Shown here piece after piece: positions 56,175-64,000 of a DNA stretch of 64,000 nt. Under the pieces are notes generated by a model. That model made no database searches. It was not told the origin of the DNA and was given only the letters and a program-made list of their open reading frames with translations. The stretch comes from Photorhabdus luminescens subsp. luminescens (GTDB taxonomy: Bacteria; Pseudomonadota; Gammaproteobacteria; Enterobacterales; Enterobacteriaceae), in contig NZ_JXSK01000003.1 in assembly GCF_001083805.1 (NCBI RefSeq), forward strand, positions 124,001 to 188,000, given 5' to 3'. Numbering within the stretch: the stretch's first letter is position 1; each line of letters opens with the position of its first letter. The translations under genes were made by a program, and so were the position numbers.

Positions 56175-57200
56175 AGTCACCATAGCTAACGCCTGTTCCA
56201 CAACAGAAATATCCGCTCCCGATTTGTGTGCATTCTCACTAAGATGACGACGCCACTGACGCGCCCCCGGAATCCCTTGAAAAATACCTAAAATATGGCG
56301 GGTAATATGACCCAGATATGTTCCTTTTGATAGTTCTTGCTCTATATAAGGATAAAGTGCTTTGACCACCGCAACAGTATCAACCACCGGCATTGAAGCA
56401 TCAAATAATTCATGATCAACCTGTGCCAGAATAGACGGGTTTTGATAAGCCTCACGCCCAATCATAATTCCATCTACATGTTGTAGATGCTGTTTCGCTT
56501 CTTCCAACGATTTAACACCGCCATTAATAGCAATCGTCAATTGAGGGAAATCTTTTTTCAATTGATAAACTCGTGGGTAATCCAACGGTGGAATCTCACG
56601 GTTTTCTTTTGGACTCAAACCAGAAAGCCACGCTTTACGAGCATGAATGGTAAATATATTGCAACCACTACGTCGCACAACGGTATCAATAAAATCACAC
56701 AGGAATTGGTAACTGTCTTGTTCATCAATACCGATACGGGTTTTAACTGTCACCGGCACATTAACCACATCCTGCATGGCTTTGACGCAATCAGCGACCA
56801 GTTCCGCTTCTCCCATCAAGCAAGCGCCAAAACGACCATTTTGTACCCGGTCAGAAGGGCAACCGACATTTAGGTTAATTTCATCATAACCACGTTCTTG
56901 AGCAATCTTCGCACAATGCGCCAACGCTTGCGGATCACTGCCACCCAGTTGTAATGCTATCGGATGTTCTTCTTCGCTATATGCCAGATAATCGCCTTTA
57001 CCATGAATAATCGCCCCGGTTGTCACCATTTCGGTATATAACAGCGTTTGCTGACTTAATAAACGATGGAAATAACGGCAGTGACGATCTGTCCAGTCCA
57101 ACATCGGGGCGACGGAGAAACGGTTAAGGCTATATTTAACCGTTTCTTTATCTTTTTCATTGAATTTAAAAGTTTTTTCAATTTCTTTACTTTGGTGCAT
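56163..57200 (-). CDS. dusA: tRNA-dihydrouridine synthase A
   Basis: 345 residues. FMN-dependent reduction of U20/U20a in t[42 protein letters not shown] with the catalytic Cys, [24 protein letters not shown] and INGGVKS are DusA marks. The 5' end of dusA is a known insertion site for genomic islands; here an integrase relic lies 80 bases from the start. Confidence 0.97.
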   Translation of the reverse strand: MHQSKEIEKTFKFNEKDKETVKYSLNRFSVAPMLDWTDRHCRYFHRLLSQQTLLYTEMVTTGAIIHGKGDYLAYSEEEHPIALQLGGSDPQALAHCAKIAQERGYDEINLNVGCPSDRVQNGRFGACLMGEAELVADCVKAMQDVVNVPVTVKTRIGIDEQDSYQFLCDFIDTVVRRSGCNIFTIHARKAWLSGLSPKENREIPPLDYPRVYQLKKDFPQLTIAINGGVKSLEEAKQHLQHVDGIMIGREAYQNPSILAQVDHELFDASMPVVDTVAVVKALYPYIEQELSKGTYLGHITRHILGIFQGIPGARQWRRHLSENAHKSGADISVVEQALAMVTERM

Positions 57201-57278
57201 TGCTATACTTTTTAGATTATTTTGACATTCTCAGTACCCCATAAATAGGGGGCCTAACACAGAGAATAATATTAAATT

Positions 57279-57366
57279 ATGGCCTACTATAGCATAGAGA
57301 AACGTCTCCGTACTGATGGCAGTATCAAGTATCGTTGACAATTGACGCAAAGAAGTATCGCAGGTG
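57279..57366 (+). pseudogene. phage-type integrase N-terminus, relic
   Basis: Reads MAYYSIEKRLRTDGSIKYR and then TGA; restoring one lost base gives CTIDAKK, as in the arm-binding N-terminus of phage tyrosine integrases (MxYYxIEKRLRxDGSxRYRCxV). An ERIC begins four bases later and the rest of the gene is gone. Confidence 0.65.
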
Positions 57367-57369
57367 ATT

Positions 57370-57496
57370 TATACCCTTCATCTTTCAAGCTGCTGCTTTG
57401 TTGGCTGCTTTCACTCACCCCAGTCACATCGTTATCTATGCTCCTGGGGATTCGTTCACTTGCCGCCGCGCTGCAACTCGAAATCTATTGGGTATA
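57370..57496 (-). repeat. ERIC element, copy D
   Basis: Inverted orientation, 127 bases from TATACCC to GGGTATA. The core in reverse complement shows CGAATCCCCAGGAGCATAG and GTGACTGGGGTGAG. The most diverged of the four. Confidence 0.85.
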
Positions 57497-57614
57497 ATGT
57501 AGAACCGTACAGTTTGCTATCAGGAATATTTTGGGGAAAGCGCGGAGTACGTTTACTACTTTAGTATAATTATTTCGGCTTTAAGGGATAAACGGGACCA
57601 AAGTCCCATGCCTT

Positions 57615-57899
57615 TTACTGATATTGAACGTTGAAGTTAATAACCGCGCCACACGCTGCTGCATAACGTTCCAAAGTCTTCATACTTGCGCCAAGAGGAT
57701 TTTTTTCAAGCCTATTGATACCTGATGGTTTGATACCAATTTTCTCTGCCAGCTCAGTCTTTGACATGCCAGAACGTTCACGCATCTCAAATAATATCTG
57801 TATCAGTTCCAACTCCTTGTCGGCTTCCTTATACGCAGCGATAGACTCCGCGTCATTCAACATCAACTCCTTCAATTCGTTCAGTGATACTGGTTTCAT
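57615..57899 (-). CDS. XRE-type antitoxin (HigA-like)
   Basis: 94 residues. Helix-turn-helix ERSGMSKTELAEKIGIKPSGINRLEKNPLGASMKTLERYAAACG in the C-terminal half. The start overlaps the stop of the toxin gene by 4 bases. Represses its own promoter and neutralises the toxin (family knowledge). Confidence 0.88.
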   Translation of the reverse strand: MKPVSLNELKELMLNDAESIAAYKEADKELELIQILFEMRERSGMSKTELAEKIGIKPSGINRLEKNPLGASMKTLERYAAACGAVINFNVQYQ

Positions 57900-58207
57900 T
57901 TGAACTCCTTAAGCCTCATATGGGCTGTCTTGATGGCTGCTGCCGGGGTTTTCTCAGTCTTCTTCACGAATGCATGTAGTAGATAGATCTTCTGACCTCT
58001 CGCAAATGCATACAGTGACCGGGCAATGTCTTTATCTCCTACCCTTAGTTCAAATATACCACCGCCGATAACTCGGCTATGTGGCATCCTGAGAGCATTG
58101 CCTTCAATTGCCAGACGTTCTATTAACCTAAACATCCTACCACGTATCTGAGATGGCAATGTGGCAAGTTCAGTAGCAGCGGCTTCATGAGTAAGTATAG
58201 TATACAT
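57896..58207 (-). CDS. RelE/HigB-like toxin (Gp49 family)
   Basis: 103 residues. Fold of phage-derived Gp49-like HigB toxins: RMPHSRVIGGGIFELRVGDKDIARSLYAFARGQKIYLLHAFVKKTEKTP, with the basic strand-end residues expected for mRNA cutting on the ribosome. Toxin first, antitoxin second, in the host-inhibition-of-growth order. Complete module. Confidence 0.88.
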   Translation of the reverse strand: MYTILTHEAAATELATLPSQIRGRMFRLIERLAIEGNALRMPHSRVIGGGIFELRVGDKDIARSLYAFARGQKIYLLHAFVKKTEKTPAAAIKTAHMRLKEFK

Positions 58208-58357
58208 TTATTTTCCTCCATTAAGGAAATTATATTATAAAAGAAATAATATTTAAAAAATAAAAATTACTCTAAAAGAGAAATAAAAGAGTGGGGGCGT
58301 ATAGACAACAGAATTACTGCCTGTTCCAATAAAACAACAGACTAAAGGAATATAATC

Positions 58358-58688
58358 ATGACCATACAGACAGCAAAAACCAAGCTGATGACTGACACCT
58401 GATGTTCAGGACATTTTCGGTTATGCCCTACATGTTGCACAGACTGGGGGAAAACATTCTCAGGCCAAGCCATTGAAAGGATTTGGTGGTGCTGGTGTAC
58501 TAGAAGTCGTAGAAGACTACATTGGCGACACTTACCGGGAGGTATATACCGTTAAATTTGGAACTGCTATCTATGTTCTACATGTATTTCAGAAAAAATC
58601 ATCGACAGAGATAGCAACACCTAAGCCAGATATGGATAAAATTCGCGAACGATTGAAAATCGCAGAAGACCATGCCAGAGGAAGATAA
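58358..58688 (+). pseudogene. RelE/HigB-like toxin with damaged 5' end
   Basis: The coding-like sequence PDVQDIFGYALHVAQTGGKHSQAK joins in frame to MKGFGGAGVLEVVEDYIGDTYREVYTVKFGTAIYVLHVFQKKS, a full Gp49-like toxin core. The apparent original start (ATG 58358, MTIQTAKTKLMTD) is in another frame and hits TGA at 58399-58401, and no start codon is available between that stop region and ATG 58473. Translation from 58473 would give only 71 residues missing the first helices. So the toxin is probably inactive through a small indel, or uses a non-standard start. Confidence 0.6.
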
Positions 58689-58689
58689 T

Positions 58690-59010
58690 ATGAACCACAA
58701 TATCGAAGTCAGTAGCGGTAACATTTATACCGATCTCGGTATGGAGGATGCCGAAGAAATGCAAGTCAAAGCACAACTTGCTACTACTATTATCGGCAAT
58801 ATCATTAAAAGCCGTCGCCTAACACAAGAAAAAGCCGCTCAATTGTTAGGCATGACTCAACCCCGTTTATCTAACATGCTACGTGGGCAATTCCGAGGTA
58901 TCAGCGAGGCAAAAATGTTAGATTGCCTGAATCGACTAGGGCGTGACGTTCAGATTGTGATCGGGAAACCGCGCCGGACACCCGGTAGCCTTAAAGTCGT
59001 TTTTTCTTAA
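58690..59010 (+). CDS. XRE-type antitoxin of the second toxin-antitoxin locus
   Basis: 106 residues from ATG 58690, one base past the toxin stop. Helix-turn-helix RRLTQEKAAQLLGMTQPRLSNMLRGQFRGISEAKMLDCLNRLGRDVQIVIG, characteristic of HigA-like antitoxins that follow Gp49-type toxins. Intact while its toxin is damaged. A terminator follows. Confidence 0.88.
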   Translation: MNHNIEVSSGNIYTDLGMEDAEEMQVKAQLATTIIGNIIKSRRLTQEKAAQLLGMTQPRLSNMLRGQFRGISEAKMLDCLNRLGRDVQIVIGKPRRTPGSLKVVFS

Positions 59011-59022
59011 TACAACTTTCAC

Positions 59023-59050
59023 AATAGCCCAATCTTCTGGGCTATTTTTT
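59023..59050 (+). terminator. terminator of the second toxin-antitoxin operon
   Basis: AATAGCCCA (59023-59031), TGGGCTATT (59038-59046), continuing into TTTT. Confidence 0.85.
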
Positions 59051-59160
59051 ACCTGCTGTAAAAAAACTTAAACCTGACTCTTATCAACAGCTCCAGCTAA
59101 TGCGGAACTGTGAGACCTTTATTCTAGCCAGTAGATCGGCAAATAATTATTAAGTACTAC

Positions 59161-59739
59161 CTAATCAGTGCCAATATCATCATGCCCTTCTTCAAATTCC
59201 CATTGAATATTATATTTGTCTATAAAATAAAAATATCTGATCTTACCTATAATCTCACAAGTTTCTTGTTTTAAAACAGCGTTTTTTTCATCCTCTTCGT
59301 TAAAAAAGATAAATTCATCACTGGTGATTTCATCTATTTTGTATGGCTTATATAATGGCGATGAATTTATTAATTTTACATCAGGCGAGTTTTTTATATG
59401 CTCGAATACACTATCTATGTTTTGTACTCTAAGACAAATATGACCAATACCACCAATATCATTGCCTTCTTTTATTTCAATCCTTTTTGTTCCAGTTGGA
59501 TTGTGATATTCCATTAATTCAATAAAAACCCTAGCTCCAGGAATTTCCAGAAATGCTATTGATACATCTACCTGCTCAGGGTTATCGATAAAACCTGCTG
59601 ATTTTGCAAAACCCTTATTTTTAAAATGAGGAAAGAGTTGCCTAGGTATTGCACCAAATAGATTTCTATAAAAATCTATTGCCGACATCACATCATCTAC
59701 AACAATATTAATATGACCTAATCCTTTAAAGTTTATCAT
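59161..59739 (-). CDS. VOC-superfamily protein (glyoxalase/dioxygenase-like)
   Basis: 192 residues. Two beta-alpha-beta-beta-beta repeats: GLGHINIVVDDVMSAIDFYRNLFGA at the N-terminus and GIGHICLRVQNIDSVFEHIKNS in the middle, each offering a possible metal-binding His, with Glu in VFIELMEY and WEFEEG. The family covers lyases, dioxygenases, and drug-binding resistance proteins; substrate unknown. Single gene, AT-rich. Confidence 0.75.
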   Translation of the reverse strand: MINFKGLGHINIVVDDVMSAIDFYRNLFGAIPRQLFPHFKNKGFAKSAGFIDNPEQVDVSIAFLEIPGARVFIELMEYHNPTGTKRIEIKEGNDIGGIGHICLRVQNIDSVFEHIKNSPDVKLINSSPLYKPYKIDEITSDEFIFFNEEDEKNAVLKQETCEIIGKIRYFYFIDKYNIQWEFEEGHDDIGTD

Positions 59740-59938
59740 TATCTTTCTCCATCAATTTATATAGAGTATAATCTCATCCAAAATAATAGAATAATTGTTA
59801 CATAAAATTATCAATCAAATTTAAATGATTTAATCAATTGAGAAATAATCAACAATTAAGATTTAAGTTTAAATCCTGATATTTCCCCAAAAATCAAACA
59901 GATCAATTTTTGGGGTAAATTAAATAAATTGCGTCTAT

Positions 59939-60364
59939 TTATCTCTCTGGTTTTTCAGGCCAATCAATATCTATTGCCTGTGAAACATCTATCCGATTAA
60001 GTATTACCCTGTATTCTTTCCATGCCAATAAAGCCATTTTCTCTTCCTCAATCGCAATACCTAAATCAACAGCGTCTTGCAGTGGCGCAATTTGATTTGT
60101 TGCCTCAGCGATGAGTTGTTGTTTTTGGAATTCAGCATATTGCCGTAATGCATCTTCCGCTGGCGGGGGAATATCTGCCCACTCCGGCAAACCTTTTTTA
60201 TTGGCTACACGGTGTTTTCCTTCTGGCGCATGATTAGCAGCATATTCCTGATAAATATCATTACTGACTTCTATAATATCATCCGGCAATGAACCAGCAG
60301 TAATATAATTTTGTTTCAATTCTACCGGGTAGAAAGCATTCGTTTTTGCACTGTAATAATACAT
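59939..60364 (-). CDS. phage tail fibre assembly chaperone
   Basis: 141 residues from ATG 60364 (MYYYSAKTNAFYPVELK), two bases after the fibre gene stop. FYP at the N-terminus, DDIIEVSNDIYQEYAA, and the C-terminal LLAWKEYRVILNRIDVSQAIDIDWPEKP are typical of the Tfa/Caudo_TAP family that helps tail fibres trimerise. It works on the fibre coded immediately upstream. Confidence 0.9.
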   Translation of the reverse strand: MYYYSAKTNAFYPVELKQNYITAGSLPDDIIEVSNDIYQEYAANHAPEGKHRVANKKGLPEWADIPPPAEDALRQYAEFQKQQLIAEATNQIAPLQDAVDLGIAIEEEKMALLAWKEYRVILNRIDVSQAIDIDWPEKPER

Positions 60365-60366
60365 AA

Positions 60367-61203
60367 TTAATATCCTATCGCTATCCAAAAGAATGGGCTA
60401 TCCCATTTGGCATTTACCCAAGAATTTAATAAATCGAAAGATGAGTGATCAATTACATTTACATAGCCAACAGATGCCCCCATAAAACCCATTTTACTTT
60501 GAATAGAATTAATATTGACGGCATAATGCGTATTGGAAAAACTAATTGGCAATTGAATACGTTCTATACGGCCAGCATCAATGACCTTAGTACGCCCCCA
60601 TTGATAGATAACGCCGGTATCTCCACATTTCCACCAACCATTAATCGCTTTACTGGCAGAATTTTTATTACCTTTAGCATTAACTTGGTTATCTACTTCT
60701 TCTTTTGTGTATACCCCAATATCCACGGCATCCAGATCAATATTCTCAGATAATTCCTTACCATTTACTTGCCGAATATTGGGCACTCTGCCATTAATAT
60801 TTTCACTCAACGAATTTACTATTCCTTGAGCAAGCTTTTGCGTAACAGCTAACATGTCACTATCACCAAGTACATCTGTAAGTTGAATAACACCTTTTTG
60901 TGTTAATGAAGCACTTGGAATTTCTATTAAAGCTTTTTTCTCTAAAGCGGTATTTAATTGGGTAGTGAGCTTATCTATATCGCCATCATCCAAAACATCA
61001 TCACTACATTGTGTAGAGATAAAATTAGCTACCACCGATGACATAGTTGACGATTGACGCAAGACCTTATTTAATAAATCAATGGAAATAACATTGGGAA
61101 GAATCCCTATATTCAGTTCCTGACTTTCTTCATATTCTTCCTGAGAAACAATATTAGCATCCGGGCTAATAGAAAAGGCTTTAAAATCATTCTTATTACT
61201 CAT
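60367..61203 (-). CDS. phage-type tail fibre protein, short orphan
   Basis: 278 residues. N-terminal part (FKAFSISPDANIVSQEEYEES, then LNKVLRQSSTMSSVVANFIS) with the tail-collar-like repeat SLTQKGVIQLTDVLGDSD in the middle, and a C-terminal tip (GWWKCGDTGVIYQWG, SVGYVNVIDHSSF) resembling receptor-binding tips of T4/P2-like fibres in Photorhabdus prophages. No baseplate, sheath or other structural genes are in the window. Either the last piece of a prophage or R-type bacteriocin, or a spare fibre cassette. Confidence 0.82.
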   Translation of the reverse strand: MSNKNDFKAFSISPDANIVSQEEYEESQELNIGILPNVISIDLLNKVLRQSSTMSSVVANFISTQCSDDVLDDGDIDKLTTQLNTALEKKALIEIPSASLTQKGVIQLTDVLGDSDMLAVTQKLAQGIVNSLSENINGRVPNIRQVNGKELSENIDLDAVDIGVYTKEEVDNQVNAKGNKNSASKAINGWWKCGDTGVIYQWGRTKVIDAGRIERIQLPISFSNTHYAVNINSIQSKMGFMGASVGYVNVIDHSSFDLLNSWVNAKWDSPFFWIAIGY

Positions 61204-61701
61204 GAGTTCTCCTTAAAGAAAAAACTTATGCTTTCATTAAATAAGACTTTGAGTTAATGAAAATTTAAATATCCACCTGTTCATCGCATATAATTTTAGA
61301 TCGCATTTCAATAATAGCCTTTTTCTGATAAGTAATGATGAAATATTTTTATAACTTAGTAAAATTAACTATTTTTTTATAATTGATGCAGATAATAATT
61401 CAATATTTGAAACCAAATTTATAGCCAATTTTCTCATTTATATTCAACATCCAAAGCCTCTCGGTTTGAACTGTTCCCCAAAAACTCAGGTAAGCGAATA
61501 AAATAAGCTAACATATCTTAATCTGAATTTTGTGATGTTGCTCTCACAACAAAGAATCTCCAGTTCCAATAGGCTTTGCCAGCTTATAAAAACATTCTTA
61601 AGGATTTATTAGCTTGAATTATCCAGAATCGGTCTATTCTTAATATGTGGACAAATTCTATTGTCAATACTTATTAAACCTACTAAGTAAGGGAAAATTA
61701 T
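61204..61701. other. intergenic region between tail-fibre cassette and oxidase gene
   Basis: AT-rich, no gene. It must hold divergent promoters for the fibre operon and the oxidase; no clear operator seen. Confidence 0.3.
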
Positions 61702-62892
61702 ATGCCATCAAGAAGAGACGTCATAGTTGGAGGATTAAGTCTTGCTGCTGCCGGTACGCTATCCGCTGTATCCTCAGCCAACGCCGCAACTGCTAACATA
61801 AAGCTGACAGGAGCCTACAAAACAAATAGTGCAGAAAAATCCCTTGATATTATTAATCTTTACGACCTGGAAGAAGAAGCGCGTAAATTGATTCCTGCCC
61901 CTCAATTCGGCTATATCAGCGGCGGTTCAGGCGATGAATGGACTTTACGTGAAAACACCAGAGCGTTTGACGATTTTCAAATTATTCCCCGCTATCTCGC
62001 AGGAATAAAAGAGCCTGACACAACAACCGAATTGCTCGGCAGTAAAGTGGATATGCCTATTTTCATTCCCCCAATGGCAGCACATGGGCTATCTCATACT
62101 ACCGCTGAATTGGGAACGGCAAGAGGCGCTGCCGCTGCCGGCACACTGTTTACCGCGCAAACTCTAGCTAATTCACCTCTTGAAGAAATAGCAAAGGTGA
62201 GTAATGGCCCCAAATGGTTCCAAATTTATTTTACCAAAGATATGGGCATTAACCGCGAAATGATACGTCGAGCCAAAGCTATGGGGGCAACCGCAATCGT
62301 CTTTACCGTCGATTTAGAGTGGAGTGGTAATAGAGAAACCGATAAACGTAATAAATTTGTTTTCCCACATTCATTACCATTTCCTAATATTCCAGGCGTT
62401 CCCGCAGGAGCAAGCTTATCAGAGATTACAGCGCTATTTAAACGGGATCTTGATTTTAATGACCTGGAGTTTCTCGCCAAAGAATCAGGTCTTCCAATCA
62501 TCGTAAAAGGGATTCAATCCGCCGAAAATGCTAAAGAATGTGTTGAACACGGCGCCGCAGCGATTCAAGTTTCTAATCACGGCGGCCGTCAGTTAGATAC
62601 TGTCCCGGCAGCAATCGCTTCATTACCGCACATTGTTGAAGCGGTTGGATCTAAAATTCCAGTCTATCTGGATGGAGGCATCCGCCGCGGCACCCACGTG
62701 TTTAAAGCTCTCGCATTAGGCGCCAAAGCTGTCGCTATCGGTAGGCCCATTTTGTATGCGCTGGCATTGGGTGGGGCGCCAGGCGTCACTTCCGTTTTAA
62801 ACCTACTTAAGGATGAGTTGAAACTTAGCATGAAACTGGCAGGATGTGCGGCCATTAAAGATATAGAGAGAAAATTTATTAACTTGATTTAA
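61702..62892 (+). CDS. Tat-exported FMN-dependent alpha-hydroxy-acid oxidase/dehydrogenase
   Basis: 396 residues. A twin-arginine signal (PSRRDVIVGGLSLAAAG, cleavage near ANA at about residue 28) precedes an (S)-2-hydroxy-acid oxidase barrel: FGYISGGSGDEWTLRENTRAFDDFQIIPR, MPIFIPPMAAHGL, WFQIYFTKD, IIVKGIQSAE and VSNHGGRQLDTVPA with the active-site His-Gly-Gly-Arg, then LDGGIRRGTHVFKALALGAKAVAIGRP for FMN phosphate. Related to lactate oxidase and LldD. Export with folded FMN to the periplasm is unusual; it would oxidise lactate or another hydroxy acid outside the cytoplasm, passing electrons to oxygen (making H2O2) or to a carrier. Confidence 0.88.
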   Translation: MPSRRDVIVGGLSLAAAGTLSAVSSANAATANIKLTGAYKTNSAEKSLDIINLYDLEEEARKLIPAPQFGYISGGSGDEWTLRENTRAFDDFQIIPRYLAGIKEPDTTTELLGSKVDMPIFIPPMAAHGLSHTTAELGTARGAAAAGTLFTAQTLANSPLEEIAKVSNGPKWFQIYFTKDMGINREMIRRAKAMGATAIVFTVDLEWSGNRETDKRNKFVFPHSLPFPNIPGVPAGASLSEITALFKRDLDFNDLEFLAKESGLPIIVKGIQSAENAKECVEHGAAAIQVSNHGGRQLDTVPAAIASLPHIVEAVGSKIPVYLDGGIRRGTHVFKALALGAKAVAIGRPILYALALGGAPGVTSVLNLLKDELKLSMKLAGCAAIKDIERKFINLI

Positions 62893-62984
62893 CCCATTAA
62901 CTAATAAAGTAAATATTGGCCCCGTTTCATTTGAAACAGGTGATTTCAGGAAACGGGGTAAATTATGTTACTTTTTAATAAATC

Positions 62985-63125
62985 CGAATATTGAAAGCAG
63001 AAACTTGTGGTAGAGATTTACAAACTCCAATAGACCATCTTCAATGGGGAATGAATTTCGTAGTGACAGACAATATCAGCAAACAAGTCGAACTTTACAT
63101 TCAAGTTGAAACCACAAAAAAATAA
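62985..63125 (+). pseudogene. possible C-terminal remnant of an unknown gene
   Basis: A frame reading LKAETCGRDLQTPIDHLQW, GMNFVVTDNISKQVELYIQ, ending TTKK has protein-like composition but no start codon or ribosome-binding site. Family unknown. It may be a relic or chance. Confidence 0.3.
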
Positions 63126-63156
63126 TTAAGCCACTATTTTCTATATTAATTACTTA

Positions 63157-63185
63157 TTTCCCCTTGAAATGTTCTTCAAGGGGAA
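63157..63185 (-). terminator. bidirectional stem-loop terminator
   Basis: Perfect 12-base arms TTTCCCCTTGAA (63157-63168) and TTCAAGGGGAAA (63174-63185). It lies just past the stop of the DUF1266 gene. Confidence 0.7.
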
Positions 63186-63201
63186 ACATTTCATGTAAAT
63201 A

Positions 63202-64000
63202 TTAATGAAGTACACGAGACGCTGACAGCTCAGTAATATCAAATTCATAACTTTGTTGTTCTTCCATGTTACTACGTACAACATCTTCTACTAATGCAGA
63301 AAAACCTGTCATCATCTGCCTTTCCATGATAACGCCTTTTGGTTCAGGCCACGGTAAACTAGCAATTGGCCAGTCACAATGTGACTTATAATAATTAAAT
63401 TGTTCCAGCCGTTCTTTAGACCGGTTAAAATCATTACTCCAGTAAGCATTTCCTAGCCGGAAATTTGTATAAAACTCATCAAAATTACCGAAGATTTCAT
63501 AAACATAATCCGCGGTTTTCAACATATCTTTCCATGCCATTTCTTCACTAATATAACCGGCACAAAAACAGTTACGACTTAAAACAATTGCAAGCCACAA
63601 ATCAAACCCCCACACTAATGCAGGAGGGCGTTCATTAATAGGTTTGGAGCATTTATGAATATAGTCAGGCGTTACTTCAACTAATTTAGCAAGCACTTTA
63701 AACATTTTCCCATCACTAAGAGCAACATCAATAGCAAAATGTTTTGAATGTACCCCTTCCCACAAACCCGTTAGCATTTTCATATACCCGTCTTCATCAA
63801 TAATTCCCCAGTCGCTATATAATTGGGATTGATGTTCCTGAGTCAGAGATAATGGGAGCAGGCAGTAACGATAGTTATCATGGGCAACTCGTGACTGTAA
63901 AGGATAATGCTCTAGAGTTTCACTCCAAAAACCTAGCCAATAGTCACTAACAATATTTAACCGTAATGCCTGGCGCTTCTCTTCTGGTAAAAGAGATAAA
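63202..64000 (-). CDS. DUF1266-family protein (cut by window edge)
   Basis: The frame from stop 63202 stays open to the window end: 72 codons lie upstream of ATG 63783 without a stop and read as good protein (PEEKRQALRLNIVSDYWLGFW), so the real start is outside. The segment ALVWGFDLWLAIVLSRNCFCAGYISEEMAWKDML, then FYTNFRLGNAYW, is the DUF1266 signature of YbeU/YbeR-like proteins, of unknown function and often beside Rhs or type VI loci. No signal peptide in the visible part. Confidence 0.7.
   Translation of the reverse strand, partial: LSLLPEEKRQALRLNIVSDYWLGFWSETLEHYPLQSRVAHDNYRYCLLPLSLTQEHQSQLYSDWGIIDEDGYMKMLTGLWEGVHSKHFAIDVALSDGKMFKVLAKLVEVTPDYIHKCSKPINERPPALVWGFDLWLAIVLSRNCFCAGYISEEMAWKDMLKTADYVYEIFGNFDEFYTNFRLGNAYWSNDFNRSKERLEQFNYYKSHCDWPIASLPWPEPKGVIMERQMMTGFSALVEDVVRSNMEEQQSYEFDITELSASRVLH

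Overview
The window looks like chromosomal DNA of a gammaproteobacterium of the order Enterobacterales, most probably the insect-pathogenic Morganellaceae (Photorhabdus, with Xenorhabdus as the alternative). Reasons: ssb/uvrA, tyrB, alr, dnaB, qor and dusA are all of clear enterobacterial type, intergenic DNA is AT-rich, four ERIC repeats are scattered through it, and conserved housekeeping genes alternate with bacteriocin-immunity, toxin-antitoxin, phage-relic and defence genes. The genus is an inference; no rRNA or species marker is present.

Layout. 1-6 kb: accessory DNA with a truncated AAA ATPase, a frameshifted P4-satellite primase followed by P4-like iterons, a membrane protein/papain-like effector pair, an IS982 element, a P-loop kinase-like gene and a sulfur-binding HNH (type IV) restriction gene. 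6.7-8.8 kb: frmA-frmB formaldehyde detoxification. 9.6-16.7 kb: a small orphan beta-rich protein, an ERIC, then a carotenoid operon: a carotenoid cleavage oxygenase, crtE, a collapsed type 2 IPP isomerase gene, crtY, crtI and crtB, with no crtZ or crtX. The predicted pathway makes phytoene, lycopene and beta-carotene and may then cleave a carotenoid to an apocarotenoid.

16.8-36.4 kb is a dense defence and mobility island: a retron of the Ec78 type (PtuB, PtuA, reverse transcriptase and a complete msr-msd RNA); an unexplained structured intergenic segment with promoter-like and terminator-like ends; a HigA-like gene that has lost its helix-turn-helix; a three-gene ABC-3C module; a broken second copy of the HigA-like gene with the same 20-bp palindrome; a 1.9-kaa Avs-like STAND NTPase with a nuclease head; and a four-gene tyrosine-recombinase operon of gamma-mobile-trio type that abuts the ssb terminator and is the likely mobility module.

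36.5-49.3 kb is mostly core: ssb and uvrA diverging over a LexA box (an ERIC sits in the uvrA leader), psuK-psuG, hicAB with twin operators, an orphan colicin-E3-type immunity gene with a Fur box upstream, tyrB, alr, dnaB and qor. 49.6-55.9 kb carries an extra PBP1B-like synthase and an extra PBP5-like carboxypeptidase, both catalytically intact, around a LysR regulator and two small unknown genes. 56.1-64 kb: dusA with an integrase relic at its 5' side, two HigBA-type toxin-antitoxin loci (one with a damaged toxin), a VOC protein, an orphan tail-fibre cassette, a Tat-exported alpha-hydroxy-acid oxidase and a DUF1266 protein cut by the window end. No tRNA, rRNA or CRISPR array was recognised.
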